From NCBI RefSeq assembly GCF_900102525.1, contig NZ_FNBZ01000003.1, forward strand, positions 496,001-560,000: a stretch of DNA of 64,000 nucleotides, written 5' to 3'. How positions within the stretch are numbered: the first letter of the stretch is position 1; every line of letters starts with the position of its first letter. The notes under the pieces are model-generated. The model did not search any database. It was not told the origin of the DNA and saw only the letters and a program-made list of their open reading frames with translations. Shown one piece after another: positions 16,548 through 26,595 of this stretch. The stretch comes from Allobosea robiniae (lineage in GTDB: Bacteria; Pseudomonadota; Alphaproteobacteria; Rhizobiales; Beijerinckiaceae). The position numbers were made by a program, and so were the translations under genes.

Positions 16548-17339
16548 TTAGGCCGCCGCGGTCTTGAGCGCCTGGCTGAGCGCGCGCTCGCCGGCCTCGT
16601 TGCCGCAGATGATGTCCTTGGCGCTCGTCACCGGCTTGCCGTCGAGCGTGCCGAAGGTGCCGCCGGCCTCGCGGATCAGCACGGCGCCGGCCGCGAAATC
16701 CCAGGTGTTGAGGCCGCGCTCCCAATAGGCGTCCATGCGGCCGGCGGCGACATAGGCGATGTCGAGGGCGGCCGAGCCCATGCGGCGGACATTGGCGAAG
16801 CGCGGCATCACGGCGGCGAGTTCGCGCAGGAACTGACCGTGGCCGCCCTTGCCGATATGCGGGATGCCGGTGCCGATCAGCATGTCGGCCGGCTCGTTGC
16901 GGCCGGAAACGCGCAGGCGGCGGTTATTGACATAGGCGCCCTTGCCCTTCTCGGCCATGAACATCTCGTCCTTGGCGGCATCGTAGATCACGCCGGCGAT
17001 GAACTGGTTGTCGCGCTCGAGCGCGACCGAGATGTTCCAGTGCGGGATGCCGCGCAGGAAGTTATGGGTGCCGTCGAGCGGGTCGATATGCCAGCGGTTG
17101 CTCTCGTCGGTGCCGTGGACGACGCCGCTCTCCTCCATGACGAAGCCGTAGCCCGGGCGGGCCTTCTCCAGCGCGGCGCGGAGAATCTCCTCGGCCTTGG
17201 TGTCGGCCTTGGAGACGAAGTCGCCCGGGCCCTTGGCCAGGACCTGCAGGTTCTCGACCTCGCCGAAATCGCGCTTGAGCGAGCGGGACGCCTTCATCAC
17301 GGCGTCGGTCATCACGGTCATCAGGGGAGAGCGGATCAT
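16548..17339 (-). CDS. suhB: Inositol monophosphatase family protein
   Basis: A 263-residue magnesium-dependent phosphatase of the inositol monophosphatase/SuhB family. The metal-binding motifs are EES (residues ~70), DPLDGTHNFLRGIPHW (~85-100) and WDFAAGAVLIREAGG (~212). Alphaproteobacterial members are usually annotated SuhB, acting on inositol-1-phosphate or having an RNA-related role; the exact substrate here is not fixed by sequence. I use the ATG at 17339 with an AGAGG box rather than the longer frame to 17402. It is the downstream neighbour of the Sel1 gene. Confidence 0.9.
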   Translation of the reverse strand: MIRSPLMTVMTDAVMKASRSLKRDFGEVENLQVLAKGPGDFVSKADTKAEEILRAALEKARPGYGFVMEESGVVHGTDESNRWHIDPLDGTHNFLRGIPHWNISVALERDNQFIAGVIYDAAKDEMFMAEKGKGAYVNNRRLRVSGRNEPADMLIGTGIPHIGKGGHGQFLRELAAVMPRFANVRRMGSAALDIAYVAAGRMDAYWERGLNTWDFAAGAVLIREAGGTFGTLDGKPVTSAKDIICGNEAGERALSQALKTAAA

Positions 17340-17432
17340 CGGAAACCTCTTGCGCGCCGCAACGACGCGATGAGCCAGCGGCGCAAGCCTTGCGCCCGGC
17401 AAGAATTTAGTGAGCCGTCACTTGCGCGGGTC

Positions 17433-18365
17433 TTACGGCGCCGTCAAGACGGCGGTGCTGATCCGGCCGGCGGCCATGCGGGCGGCGCGGGCCTGCTGCT
17501 CGGGCTTGAGGCGTTCGAACATGTCGTCGAGCGCGGGGTCCTTGAGGCCCTGCGAGCGGGCCGCGAGATGCCAGGCCGCCGCCTCGATCGTGTCCGGCGC
17601 GATGCCGAGACCGAACTGGTAGAGCTTGGCGAGGCGGTTCTGGGCGATCGGGTTGCCCTCCCAGGCGGCGCGCCGGAATAGGCTGGCGGCGGCGGCCTCG
17701 TCCTTCTCCACGCCGGTGCCGTTGAACAGCATGATGGCGTATTCGACCTCGCCGGGGACGTTGCCGGCCGCGGCCGCCTGCTTCATCCAGCGGGCGGCGA
17801 CCTCCTCGCTCTCCGGCATGCCGCGTCCCTGCTTTGCCAGCACGCCGAGCGCATGCATGGCGTCGCCGATCTGGGATTTCGCCGCGATTTCGAGACAGGC
17901 GACGGCACGTTTGTCCTCGGCCTCGCGGTTCGCCGCGAGAAGGGCGAGCGCGAGATTGTAGTTGGCGGCGGGGTGGCCGGCGGCTGCCGCCTTCTCGAGC
18001 AGCTTGCCGGCGCGGGCGGGGTCGCGCTTGCCGCTCTTCTCGTCGAGAAGCTGCGTCGCCAGCGCGAAAGCCGCGTTGATGTCGCCGCGCGCCTCGGCCC
18101 GCTCATACCATTCCGTCGCGACCTTCTGGTCCGGCGCGACCCCGAGGCCCTGGCGATAGAGTTCGCCGACCAGGGTCATCGCGGCGGCATCGCTGCTATC
18201 GGCCTCGATGCGCTTCAGCGCTTCCGCCTGGGCGCGACGATAATGTCCGGCCTGATAGGCGCCATAGGCCAGGTCCGGCGTGGACGCAGCCTCGGCCGGG
18301 CCGGCAAGCAGGGCGCCGGCAAGCAGGGCTCCGGCCAGCAAGGCTTGCCCGGCCAGCCGCGTCAT
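17433..18365 (-). CDS. Exported Sel1/TPR repeat protein
   Basis: A 310-residue exported protein with a signal peptide made of a tandem LLAGA repeat (three copies encoded by a 15-base repeat at 18300-18350). It is followed by about seven Sel1-type helical repeats, for example GELYRQGLGVAPDQKVATEWYERA and YQFGLGIAPDTIEAAAWHLAA. Such repeats mediate protein contacts in the periplasm. The ATG at 18365 overlaps the ThiE-like stop (ATGA), so it is coupled to it. It is probably the last gene of a benE-thiE-sel1 transcript. No catalytic residues are seen. Confidence 0.87.
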   Translation of the reverse strand: MTRLAGQALLAGALLAGALLAGPAEAASTPDLAYGAYQAGHYRRAQAEALKRIEADSSDAAAMTLVGELYRQGLGVAPDQKVATEWYERAEARGDINAAFALATQLLDEKSGKRDPARAGKLLEKAAAAGHPAANYNLALALLAANREAEDKRAVACLEIAAKSQIGDAMHALGVLAKQGRGMPESEEVAARWMKQAAAAGNVPGEVEYAIMLFNGTGVEKDEAAAASLFRRAAWEGNPIAQNRLAKLYQFGLGIAPDTIEAAAWHLAARSQGLKDPALDDMFERLKPEQQARAARMAAGRISTAVLTAP

Positions 18366-19015
18366 CGGGCCGTCTTCCGCGCGGCGCAGGCGCTGATCGC
18401 CTGGTTGGCCTGCTCGACCAGGGCGCGGATATCCTGCCCTTCGTCGAAGGCCCAGGCGCCGAGCGCGACGAATTCCGCGCCGGTCTCGATCAGCGCGGGG
18501 ATGGAGTCGGCATCGGGCGCATAGGCGACGCAGGGCGTCTCGAAGATCTCGGCCCACCAGCCGGCGCGCTCGACCACGGCCGCGAGCGGCGGCAGCGAGC
18601 CGTCGGGACGGGGCTCGCCGAACATCACGTAATCGACGCCGGCCTCGCCGGCATCCATCGCGTCATGGCGGGCACGCAAGGCGCCGATGCCGATGATGCG
18701 CTCGCTCTTCAGGCTGGAGCGGGCCTCGGAGACTGCGGCAGGGCCGCCGGTGAGATGGACGCCATCGGCGCCACCGCGCGCCGCGACGAGCGCATTGTCC
18801 TCGACGACGAGGGCGACATTATTGGCCTGGACCGGGCCGGCGAGGCGCTTGACGCGCTCGATCCGGCTGCGGTCGTCGCCGGCGCTGAGGCGCAGCAGCA
18901 CGGCGGCGACATCGCCGCCGGCCATGGCCTGCATCAGGCGAAAGGCCATGGCCTCCGCGTCTGCGACGGGAGGGGTGATGAGCATCAGGCGAGTGGAGGA
19001 TGATTGTGTGGTCAT
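18362..19015 (-). CDS. ThiE-like thiamine phosphate synthase family protein, degenerate
   Basis: A 217-residue TIM-barrel protein resembling thiamine phosphate synthase (ThiE), which joins HMP-diphosphate and thiazole phosphate. The family residues are eroded: the usual DGVHLGQxD motif reads DGVHLTGGPAA, the FGPVFxT region reads MFGEPRPDGSLP, and the C-terminal phosphate loop GGI is replaced by YAPDAD. I therefore doubt it makes thiamine phosphate, although the fold is plausible. Its start overlaps the benE stop (ATGA) and its stop overlaps the sel1 start. Relatives with the same neighbourhood order are common in Rhizobiales. Confidence 0.75.
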   Translation of the reverse strand: MTTQSSSTRLMLITPPVADAEAMAFRLMQAMAGGDVAAVLLRLSAGDDRSRIERVKRLAGPVQANNVALVVEDNALVAARGGADGVHLTGGPAAVSEARSSLKSERIIGIGALRARHDAMDAGEAGVDYVMFGEPRPDGSLPPLAAVVERAGWWAEIFETPCVAYAPDADSIPALIETGAEFVALGAWAFDEGQDIRALVEQANQAISACAARKTAR

Positions 19016-20310
19016 GATCGGCTGCGCAAACGGCCCGCAGCGAAGTCCAATGTCAAGACCGCAAGGCCGGCAACGAGGCTCCAGAAGGCCGATCCGATGC
19101 CGAAAAGCGAAAGGCTGGAGGCGGCGACGGCGAAGGTGACGACGGCGGCGAAGCGCTCCTTGTCGGAAGACATGGCCTGTCCGAGCGCGCCCGTCAGCGA
19201 GCCGATCAGCCCGAGGCCGGCCACGGCGACGATCAGCGCCTTGGGCAGGGCCAGCAGCAGGGCGATCAGCAAGCCGGTCGAGGCGGCGACGACGAAATAG
19301 AACAGGCCGTAGAGCACGCCGGCCTTCCAGCGCTGGGCAGGGTCGGGATGGGTGTCACCGCCGGTGCAGATCGAGGCCGATATCGCGGCCATGTTGGTCA
19401 TATGCGCGCCGAAGGGCGCGGTCAGGAGCGAGGTCAGGCCGGTGACGAAGAGCGAGGGCGCGGTCGGTGGATTGTAGCCGGCGGCGCGCAGCACGGCGAA
19501 GCCCGGCAGGTTCTGGGCGGCCATGGTGACGAGGTAGAGCGGGATGCCGATTCCGAGCATGGCGGGAATATCGAAGCGCGGCGTGACGAATTCGAGGCCG
19601 CTCAGCGTCATTGCTCCGGCAGGCCAATGGGCGAGCCCGCCGACGAAGCTGATCGCGATGCCGGCGACGAGCGCAGCGATGACGCCGAGGAAGGGATTGA
19701 ACAGGCGCGCCAACAGGAAGACGGCGAGCAGCGGCAGGACGAGCCCGGGCGAGAGCCGCATCTCGTCGAAGACCGCGACGACGAAGCGGAAGATGACACC
19801 GGCGAGCATCGCGGCTGCCACCGGCATCGGGATGCGCTCGATCAGCCTGCCGAGCGGGCGGAAGGCGGCGGTCAGCATCATCAGCACGGCCGCGACCAGG
19901 AAGGCGCCAACGGCCGAGGCCATGTCGAAGCCGGTCACGGCGGCGATGAGGGCGGCGCCCGGCGTCGACCAGGCGCAGATCATCGGCATGCGGTAGCGCC
20001 AGGACAGGAAGAGGCTGGAGGCGCCGGTCGCGAGGCAGAGCGCCGCAATCCACGAGATGGTCTGGCCGGGCGTGGCGCCGAGCGCCTGCGCGGCCTGGAG
20101 GATGACGGCGACGGAGGCGGCGAAGCCGACGAAGACCGCGACCAGGGCGGAGAAGACGATCGACATGGTGCGGGAAGCCGGCTGGGACAGAAGCAAGCCA
20201 GCGTTGAACCAGAAATCGCCTGAGACGGAAAGGGCGGCGGGCGCAGGGCCGGGGCCAGTCTGAGGGCGGGACTGGCTGGAAGATGGCCTGCTGGTGACGG
20301 GCGATGTCAT
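19012..20310 (-). CDS. benE: BenE-family benzoate/H+ symporter-like permease
   Basis: A 432-residue multi-pass membrane protein of the BenE family, which imports benzoate with protons. About 11-12 hydrophobic segments start at residue ~50. The family motifs AWSTPGAALI and FGAHMTNMAAISASICTGGDTHPDPAQRW are present, split here across segments. The N-terminal 48 residues are not membrane-like, and a second in-frame ATG at 20166 is an alternative start. No benzoate-degradation genes are in the window, so its substrate is inferred from the family only. Its stop overlaps the ThiE-like start. Confidence 0.87.
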   Translation of the reverse strand: MTSPVTSRPSSSQSRPQTGPGPAPAALSVSGDFWFNAGLLLSQPASRTMSIVFSALVAVFVGFAASVAVILQAAQALGATPGQTISWIAALCLATGASSLFLSWRYRMPMICAWSTPGAALIAAVTGFDMASAVGAFLVAAVLMMLTAAFRPLGRLIERIPMPVAAAMLAGVIFRFVVAVFDEMRLSPGLVLPLLAVFLLARLFNPFLGVIAALVAGIAISFVGGLAHWPAGAMTLSGLEFVTPRFDIPAMLGIGIPLYLVTMAAQNLPGFAVLRAAGYNPPTAPSLFVTGLTSLLTAPFGAHMTNMAAISASICTGGDTHPDPAQRWKAGVLYGLFYFVVAASTGLLIALLLALPKALIVAVAGLGLIGSLTGALGQAMSSDKERFAAVVTFAVAASSLSLFGIGSAFWSLVAGLAVLTLDFAAGRLRSRS

Positions 20311-20372
20311 TCGGCTGTCAATGGCCGGGCCTAGCTGCGCATTATTCCAATCCGCAGCGACCGAGGCCGACC

Positions 20373-22373
20373 ATGCGCGACGACGACTACGAATCCACCT
20401 TCGGCGCCAGCATGCTGGAGCATGAGGATGCCGAGCCGCGGAATCCGACGGACAATCCGACCATGGGTGAACTGATCTCGCAGCGGTTCTCGCGGCGCGG
20501 CCTGCTCAAGGGCGCGCTCGCGGTCTCGGCGATCTCGGCGACGGTCGGCACGCTGGCTTTGGAGACCGCCGCCGAAGCGCAGGCGCAAGGCGCGAAATCC
20601 GCCTTCTCCTTCAAGGAGGTCGAGGTCGGCGTCGATGCCGATCACCATGTCGCAGAGGGCTACGAGGCGCAGGTTCTGCTGCGCTGGGGTGACCCGCTGA
20701 CGGTTGATGCGCCAGCCTTCGACCCGGCAAAGCAGAGCGCGGAGGCCCAGAGCAAGCAGTTCGGCTACAATAACGACTTCGTCGGCTATGTGCCGATGAG
20801 CGGAGCGGCTGACCCGTCTGCGCATGGGCTGCTCTTCGTCAATCACGAATACACCAACCCGCATCTGATGTTCCCGGGCGTCGTCGAGATGAAGGACGGC
20901 AAGGCGGTGATGAAGAACGCGACGCCGGAGCGCTTCGCGATCGAGGCGATGGCGCATGGCGCGACCGTCGCGGAAATCCGCAAGACCGGCAGCGAATGGG
21001 CGCTTGTCAGGGATTCCAAGTACAACCGCCGCATCACTGTCGCCACCGAGATGCAGCTCTCGGGACCGGTCGCCGGCCATGAGCGCGTGCAGACCAAGGC
21101 TGACGCCAGCGGCCGCAAGGTACTGGGCACGCTCAACAATTGCTCGGGCGCGCTGACGCCCTGGGGCACCTTCGTCTCGGGCGAGGAGAACTTCCACGGC
21201 TATTTCTCCGGCAAGCTGCCGGAGGGCCATCGCGAGGAGGCGAACTACAAGCGCCTCGCCGTGCCGTCCTCGCCCTATGCCTGGGGCCGCTTCGAGGAGC
21301 GCTTCGACCTCGCCAGGGAGCCGAACGAGGCCAATCGCTTCGGCTGGGTGGTCGAGGTCGATCCGTTCGATCCGAACTCGGTGCCGAAGAAGCGCACCGC
21401 GCTCGGCCGCTTCAAGCACGAGGGCGCCGACATGATCGTCGCCAGGGACGGGCGCGTGGTCGCCTATCTCGGCGACGATGAGCGCTTTGATTATGTCTAC
21501 AAGTTCGTCACGGCGGGCCGCTTCGATCCGAACAACCGCGCCAGCAACCTCGAGCTGCTCGATTCCGGCACGCTCTACGTCGCCAAGTTCGCGGCTGATG
21601 GCACGCATGAATGGCTGCCGCTGGTCTTCGGGCAGGGGCCGCTCACGGCGGCCAACGGCTTCCAGAGCCAGGCCGACGTGCTGATCGAGGCGCGCCGTGC
21701 CGGCGATCTGCTCGGCGCGACCAAGATGGATCGCCCCGAGGACCTCACGCCGAACCCGGTGACGGGGCGCGTCTATGTGATGCTGACCAACAATACGAGC
21801 CGTAAGGACGATCAGGTCGACTCCGCCAATCCGCGCGCCAAGAACGCCTTCGGCCATATCATCGAGATCGCCGAGGCCGATGGCGATCACACGGCGACCA
21901 GAGGGCGCTGGGAGATCCTGCTGAAATGCGGCGATCCGTCCGTCGCGGAGGTCGGCGCGAGCTTTTCGACCGATACGACCAAGAACGGCTGGTTCGGCAT
22001 GCCCGATAATGCCGTGGTCGATTCCGCCGGGCGTCTCTGGGTCGCGACCGACGGTAACGGCATCGACGTGACCGGGCGCACAGACGGGCTCTGGGCGGTC
22101 GATACCGAGGGTGGCGCGCGCCGGACCTCGAAGCTGTTCTACCGCGTGCCGCATGGCGCGGAGATGTGCGGCCCCTGCTTCACGCCGGACGACACCACCG
22201 CCTTCGTCGCCGTGCAGCATCCGGGTGACGATGGGCCGGACTGGCCCGAATTCGGCCGCCGCTCCTATTACGAGGACCTCTCGACCCGCTGGCCGGATTT
22301 CAAGCCGGACATGCCGGTGCGGCCCTCGGTGGTGGCGATCACCAAGAAGGGTGGCGGCAAGATCGGGGTTTGA
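20373..22373 (+). CDS. PhoX family (DUF839) exported phosphatase-like protein
   Basis: A 666-residue DUF839/PhoX-type protein, probably a periplasmic, calcium- and iron-dependent alkaline phosphatase or related hydrolase. It has a Tat signal around residues 40-75: the twin-arginine SRRGLLKGALAVSAIS and a hydrophobic core. Beta-propeller-like stretches GYVPMSGAADPSAHGLLFVNHEYTNP and DGRVVAYLGDDERFDYVYKF follow. The C-terminal CGPCFTPDDTTAFVAVQHPG is a family signature. I take the ATG at 20373. Upstream in-frame ATG at 20304 overlaps the divergent benE start and is less likely. Catalytic activity is inferred from the family. Confidence 0.88.
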   Translation: MRDDDYESTFGASMLEHEDAEPRNPTDNPTMGELISQRFSRRGLLKGALAVSAISATVGTLALETAAEAQAQGAKSAFSFKEVEVGVDADHHVAEGYEAQVLLRWGDPLTVDAPAFDPAKQSAEAQSKQFGYNNDFVGYVPMSGAADPSAHGLLFVNHEYTNPHLMFPGVVEMKDGKAVMKNATPERFAIEAMAHGATVAEIRKTGSEWALVRDSKYNRRITVATEMQLSGPVAGHERVQTKADASGRKVLGTLNNCSGALTPWGTFVSGEENFHGYFSGKLPEGHREEANYKRLAVPSSPYAWGRFEERFDLAREPNEANRFGWVVEVDPFDPNSVPKKRTALGRFKHEGADMIVARDGRVVAYLGDDERFDYVYKFVTAGRFDPNNRASNLELLDSGTLYVAKFAADGTHEWLPLVFGQGPLTAANGFQSQADVLIEARRAGDLLGATKMDRPEDLTPNPVTGRVYVMLTNNTSRKDDQVDSANPRAKNAFGHIIEIAEADGDHTATRGRWEILLKCGDPSVAEVGASFSTDTTKNGWFGMPDNAVVDSAGRLWVATDGNGIDVTGRTDGLWAVDTEGGARRTSKLFYRVPHGAEMCGPCFTPDDTTAFVAVQHPGDDGPDWPEFGRRSYYEDLSTRWPDFKPDMPVRPSVVAITKKGGGKIGV

Positions 22374-22382
22374 GGCGGCCTG

Positions 22383-22408
22383 CCGTCATGGCCGGGCTCG
22401 ACCCGGCC
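22383..22408. repeat. Short GTCAT-ended palindrome
   Basis: GCCGTCAT followed by hairpin GGCCGGG-ctcga-CCCGGCC, between PhoX and fba ends. Same family of intergenic palindromes as at 2811, 43312, 53255 and 57069. Confidence 0.6.
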
Positions 22409-22421
22409 ACCTCCTGACAGC

Positions 22422-22453
22422 AAAACGCCCGGTCTATGCGACCGGGCGTTTCC
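22422..22453. terminator. Bidirectional terminator between the PhoX gene and fba
   Basis: Stem AACGCCCGGT / ACCGGGCGTT with a seven-base loop, flanked by A and T tracts, between convergent genes. Confidence 0.85.
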
Positions 22454-22483
22454 GTTTCAAAGCCTGCTCAAATGCAGTGAAGC

Positions 22484-23566
22484 TCACGCCGCCTTCTTGG
22501 CGCCGAAGGTCGGGTCGAGCTCGCCCTTGGCGTAGCGCTTGGCCATTTCGGCCAGCGTGATGACGCGCTTGATCTTCGAGGCCTGGCCGGCGGTGTTGAA
22601 CTCCTCCAGGCGCTGCTTGCAGAGTTTGGTCATCGCCTCCATGGCAGGCTTCAGATACTTGCGCGGGTCGAACTCGCCGGGGTTCTCCGAGAGAATCTTG
22701 CGGATCTGGCCGGTCATCGCCATGCGGTTGTCGGTGTCGATGTTGATCTTGCGCACGCCGTGCTTGATGCCGCGCTGGATCTCCTCGACCGGCACGCCCC
22801 AGGTCTGGGGCATCTTGCCGCCATACTGGTTGATGACGTCCTGAAGATCCTGCGGAACGCTGGACGAGCCGTGCATGACGAGATGCGTGTTCGGCAGGAG
22901 CTTGTGGATCGCCTCGATGACATGCATCGCCAGGATCGCGCCGTCGGGCTTGCGGGTGAACTTGTAGGCGCCATGCGAGGTGCCCATGGCGATGGCGAGC
23001 GCGTCGACCTTGGTCTCGGCGACGAACTTCACGGCTTCGTCGGGATTGGTCAGGAGCTGGTCGTGGCTGAGCTTGCCCTCGAAGCCGTGGCCGTCCTCCT
23101 TCTCGCCCTCGCCGGATTCCAGCGAGCCGAGCACGCCGAGCTCACCCTCGACCGAGATGCCGCCAAGATGGGACATGTCGGTGACGGTCTTGGTCACGCC
23201 GACATTGTAGTCCCAGTCGCCCGGCGTCTTGCCGTCGGCCTTGAGCGAGCCGTCCATCATGACGGAGGTGAAGCCGGCCTGGATCGCGGTCATGCAGGTC
23301 GCCGGCTCGTTGCCGTGGTCGAGATGCACGCAGACCGGGATATGCGGATAGATCTCGGTGACGGCGTCCATCATGTGCTTGAGCATGATGTCGTTGGCGT
23401 AGCTGCGGGCGCCGCGCGAGGCTTGGATGATGACGGGCGCGTCGGTCGCGTCGGCCGCCGCCATGATCGCCAGCGCCTGCTCCATGTTGTTGATGTTGAA
23501 GGCGGGCACGCCGTAGTCGTTCTCGGCGGCATGATCGAGCAACTGGCGAAGCGTGATACGGGCCAC
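22484..23566 (-). CDS. fba: Fructose-bisphosphate aldolase, class II
   Basis: A 360-residue class II (zinc) aldolase that interconverts fructose-1,6-bisphosphate with glyceraldehyde-3-phosphate and dihydroxyacetone phosphate. The metal site HLDHGNEP is at residue ~83, and the second ligands lie in [13 protein letters not shown] and [10 protein letters not shown]. The Fba family tail ends in [22 protein letters not shown] sequence. It is part of the minus-strand glycolytic run fba, pgk, gap, tkt, spread over 22.5-28.6 kb, and is separated from pgk by a hairpin terminator. Confidence 0.96.
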   Translation of the reverse strand: MARITLRQLLDHAAENDYGVPAFNINNMEQALAIMAAADATDAPVIIQASRGARSYANDIMLKHMMDAVTEIYPHIPVCVHLDHGNEPATCMTAIQAGFTSVMMDGSLKADGKTPGDWDYNVGVTKTVTDMSHLGGISVEGELGVLGSLESGEGEKEDGHGFEGKLSHDQLLTNPDEAVKFVAETKVDALAIAMGTSHGAYKFTRKPDGAILAMHVIEAIHKLLPNTHLVMHGSSSVPQDLQDVINQYGGKMPQTWGVPVEEIQRGIKHGVRKINIDTDNRMAMTGQIRKILSENPGEFDPRKYLKPAMEAMTKLCKQRLEEFNTAGQASKIKRVITLAEMAKRYAKGELDPTFGAKKAA

Positions 23567-23649
23567 GATGGCACTCCCCTTTTGAAAACGGATATGGCGA
23601 AAGATGTAGTGCGGACAGGCTCCCGGCGCAAAGCCGGGTGGGTGGAAAG

Positions 23650-23692
23650 CTTAAAACGCGAGCGGCCGCCCCGTTGTCGGAGCGGCCCGCAC
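23650..23692 (-). terminator. Terminator of pgk
   Basis: On the minus strand a nine-base-pair GGCCGCTCC/GGGGCGGCC hairpin with loop gacaac, followed by GCTCGCGTTTTAAG, lies just after the pgk stop. Confidence 0.7.
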
Positions 23693-23706
23693 GGTCAATG
23701 CCCGGA

Positions 23707-24900
23707 TCAGCGCTTCCGCAGCGCCTCGACGCCCGGCAGGGCCTTGCCTTCCATCCATTCGAGGAAGGCGCCACCCGCCGTCGAGACATAGGACAGGTCG
23801 TCGATGACGCCGGCATGGTTCATCGCCGCGACGGTGTCGCCGCCACCGGCGACCGCGACCAGATCGCCGGCCTTGACGTGCCTGGCCGCGGCCTTGGCGA
23901 CGGCGACGGTCGCCGTGTCGAAGGGCGGCAGCTCGAAGGCGCCGAAGGGGCCGTTCCAGACCAGCGTCCTGACCTTCTCCAGCCGCAGCACGACTTCGGC
24001 GATCGAGAGCGGGCCGGCATCGAGAATCATCTCGTCGGCGCCGACTTCGCCGACCGGAACGACGCGATGGCCGGGATGGGCCTTGAATTCGCGCGCCACC
24101 AGCGCGTCGACCGGCAGGAGGATCTCGCAGCCGGCAGCCTTGGCCTTCTCCTCGATCTCGCGGGCGGTGCCGACGAGGTCATGTTCGCAGAGCGACTTGC
24201 CAACATCGACGCCGCGAGACGCCAGGAAGGTGTTGGCCATGCCACCGCCGATGGCGAGGACATCGACCTTTTTGACGAGGTTGCCGAGCAGGTCGAGCTT
24301 GGTCGAGACCTTGGCGCCGCCGACGATCGCCATCACCGGGCGGGTGGGGTTGTCGAGGCCGGCGGAGAGGGCTTCGAGCTCCGCCTGCATGGTGCGCCCG
24401 GCGTAGGCCGGCAGGACATGGGCGAGGCCTTCCGTCGAGGCGTGCGCCCGGTGCGCGGCCGAGAAGGCGTCGTTGACATAGAGGTCGCCATTGGCGGCGA
24501 GCGCCCTGACGAAGTCGGGATCGTTCTTCTCGTCGCCGGCGTGGAAGCGGGTGTTCTCCAGCAGCAGGACGTCGCCGTTCCTGGCGGCGGCAAGCGCCTT
24601 TGCAACCGGTTCGCCGATGCAATCGTCGACGAAGGTGACGGGGCGGCCGAGCGCCAGCGTCAGTGCCGGCACGACCTGCCTCAGGCTGTTCTTGTCGTCG
24701 CGGCCCTTCGGCCGGCCGAAATGCGCAAGCAGCACGACCTTGCCGCCCTTGTCGGCGATCTCGCGGATCGTCGGCAGGATGCGGTCTATGCGGGTGGTGT
24801 CGCTGACCTTGTCGCCGTCCATGGGAACGTTGAGGTCGACGCGGACAAGCACCCGCTTGCCCGCGAGATCGGCATCGTCGAGGGTGCGGAAGGCGCTCAT
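23707..24900 (-). CDS. pgk: Phosphoglycerate kinase
   Basis: A 397-residue phosphoglycerate kinase that transfers phosphate from 1,3-bisphosphoglycerate to ADP. It has the signature [10 protein letters not shown] (residues ~21-30), HFGRPKG (~60), the [12 protein letters not shown] substrate loop (~163) and the C-terminal nucleotide site [13 protein letters not shown]. The start at 24900 overlaps the stop of an upstream membrane protein gene (ATGA), so translation may be coupled. Length is normal for the enzyme. Confidence 0.97.
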   Translation of the reverse strand: MSAFRTLDDADLAGKRVLVRVDLNVPMDGDKVSDTTRIDRILPTIREIADKGGKVVLLAHFGRPKGRDDKNSLRQVVPALTLALGRPVTFVDDCIGEPVAKALAAARNGDVLLLENTRFHAGDEKNDPDFVRALAANGDLYVNDAFSAAHRAHASTEGLAHVLPAYAGRTMQAELEALSAGLDNPTRPVMAIVGGAKVSTKLDLLGNLVKKVDVLAIGGGMANTFLASRGVDVGKSLCEHDLVGTAREIEEKAKAAGCEILLPVDALVAREFKAHPGHRVVPVGEVGADEMILDAGPLSIAEVVLRLEKVRTLVWNGPFGAFELPPFDTATVAVAKAAARHVKAGDLVAVAGGGDTVAAMNHAGVIDDLSYVSTAGGAFLEWMEGKALPGVEALRKR

Positions 24901-25388
24901 CGCGGCAGCAGGCCGCCGAACAGGCCGGGCACGCCGAATTTCAGGACGAGGATGGTGAGCAGCACGGTGAGCACCGCGGTCACGGCGGCGGTGACGAAGA
25001 GCGTGCCGGCCCGCGGCGTCGCATCGACGCGCTGGCGCAGGGCGGCGATCTCGTTGCGGATGCCGCCGATGTCGAGCGTGCCCACCGCATTGTCGACCTT
25101 GCCGGCCGAGCGCTCCAACGAGGCTTCCGCGCGGGTCAGAACGGCCTCGTAGCGGGCGAATTTCTCCTCGATGCGCGCCGCCTTCTCCTCGATGCGGGAG
25201 AGCTGGTCGAGCTTGTGCGGCTCGGTCGCGACCGTCGCCGGCTCGGCGCGTATCGGAGCCGGAGCGGGGGCAGGGGCAGGGGTCGAAGCGGAGGGGAAGG
25301 CCGGGACCGGCGCCAGGTTGGCCGGTGCGGAGGCAGCCTCGGTCTGGGGGGCGGGCGGGGTCGCTACTGTCGGCTCGATCTTGGCCAT
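24897..25388 (-). CDS. Hypothetical proline/alanine-rich coiled-coil protein with a C-terminal membrane helix
   Basis: A 163-residue protein of unknown function. The N-terminal third is a low-complexity Ala-Pro segment. It is followed by a coiled coil ([25 protein letters not shown], residues ~60-115) and a C-terminal membrane helix ([24 protein letters not shown], ~128-150). I use the ATG at 25388 ([14 protein letters not shown]), rejecting the longer frame to 25520. Its stop overlaps the pgk start and it follows gap, so it lies inside the glycolytic operon. A tail-anchored scaffold is a guess. Confidence 0.65.
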   Translation of the reverse strand: MAKIEPTVATPPAPQTEAASAPANLAPVPAFPSASTPAPAPAPAPIRAEPATVATEPHKLDQLSRIEEKAARIEEKFARYEAVLTRAEASLERSAGKVDNAVGTLDIGGIRNEIAALRQRVDATPRAGTLFVTAAVTAVLTVLLTILVLKFGVPGLFGGLLPR

Positions 25389-25462
25389 GCTCGGTCCGTT
25401 TCTGCTGCTGTTCAGGGACAAGGCCACGCCCTGACGGAGGAACGTGGCCTTGGTAAGACGGT

Positions 25463-26473
25463 TCAGAGCAGGGCGCCCATGGCGACGGCGGTGTCGCTCA
25501 TGCGGTTCGAGAAGCCCCATTCGTTATCGTACCAGGAGAGGACGCGGACGAACTTGTCGTCCATGACCTTGGTCTGGTCGAGCGCGAAGGTCGAGGACGC
25601 CGGATCGTGGTTGAAGTCGATCGAGACGTTCGGCTGGTCGGTGACGGCGAGGATGCCCTTGAGCGGGCCGCGCTTCGAGGCCTTGATGATGGCCTCGTTG
25701 ACCTTCTCGACCGTGGTCTTGCGCTTCGAGATGAACTTGAAGTCGACGACCGAGACGTTCGGGGTGGGAACGCGGATCGAGGTGCCGTCGAGACGGCCCT
25801 TCAGATCGGGAATGACCAGGCCGATCGCCTTGGCGGCACCGGTCGAGGTCGGGATCATCGAGAGCGCGGCGGCGCGGCCGCGATAGAGATCCTTGTGCAT
25901 CGTATCCAGCGTCGGCTGATCGCCGGTATAGGCATGGATCGTGGTCATGAAGCCCTTGTCGATGCCCATGCTGTCATGCAGGACGCGCACGACCGGCGCG
26001 AGGCAGTTCGTGGTGCAGGAGGCGTTCGAGACGACGACGTGGTCCTTGGTCAGCTCGTGATGGTTGACGCCGAAGACGACGGTCAGGTCGGCGCCGTCGC
26101 AGGGGGCCGAGACCAGCACGCGCTTGGCGCCGGCGGCGAGATGCGCGGCGGCCTTGTCGCGGGTGGTGAAGATGCCGGTGCACTCGAAGGCGATGTCGAC
26201 GCCGAGCGCCTTGTGCGGCAGGTCCTTGGGATCGCGGATCGCGGTGACCTTGATCGGGCCGCGGCCGACATCGATCGTGTCGCCGGAGACGGTCACGGTG
26301 CCGGGGAAGCGGCCATGGACGGAGTCGAAGCGGAAGAGATGGGCGTTGGTCTCGACCGGGCCGAGATCGTTGATCGCCACGACCTCGATATCCTTGCGCT
26401 TCGACTCGATGATCGCGCGCAGAACGTTGCGCCCGATGCGGCCGAAGCCGTTGATCGCTACCTTCACCGTCAT
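25463..26473 (-). CDS. gap: Glyceraldehyde-3-phosphate dehydrogenase, type I
   Basis: A 336-residue GAPDH that oxidises glyceraldehyde-3-phosphate with NAD(P). The Rossmann motif [14 protein letters not shown] is at residues 8-21, and the catalytic cysteine lies in [12 protein letters not shown] near residue ~154. The substrate-binding motifs IHAYTGDQ and VPTPNVS are present. The ATG at 26473 is preceded by GGAGAGGAAG. It is between tkt and the hypothetical protein in the glycolytic/Calvin-type cluster, all on the minus strand. Confidence 0.97.
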   Translation of the reverse strand: MTVKVAINGFGRIGRNVLRAIIESKRKDIEVVAINDLGPVETNAHLFRFDSVHGRFPGTVTVSGDTIDVGRGPIKVTAIRDPKDLPHKALGVDIAFECTGIFTTRDKAAAHLAAGAKRVLVSAPCDGADLTVVFGVNHHELTKDHVVVSNASCTTNCLAPVVRVLHDSMGIDKGFMTTIHAYTGDQPTLDTMHKDLYRGRAAALSMIPTSTGAAKAIGLVIPDLKGRLDGTSIRVPTPNVSVVDFKFISKRKTTVEKVNEAIIKASKRGPLKGILAVTDQPNVSIDFNHDPASSTFALDQTKVMDDKFVRVLSWYDNEWGFSNRMSDTAVAMGALL

Positions 26474-26595
26474 ATCTTCCTCTCCTTCGCCGAGCGAAAC
26501 GGCGATGCCGTCGCTATCCACGCGGGCAATTCGGCCAAAGAATGGCCGAACGCAAGATGTCTTTCGGGAATATCAGCCCTGCCTGCGGCCGGCCC

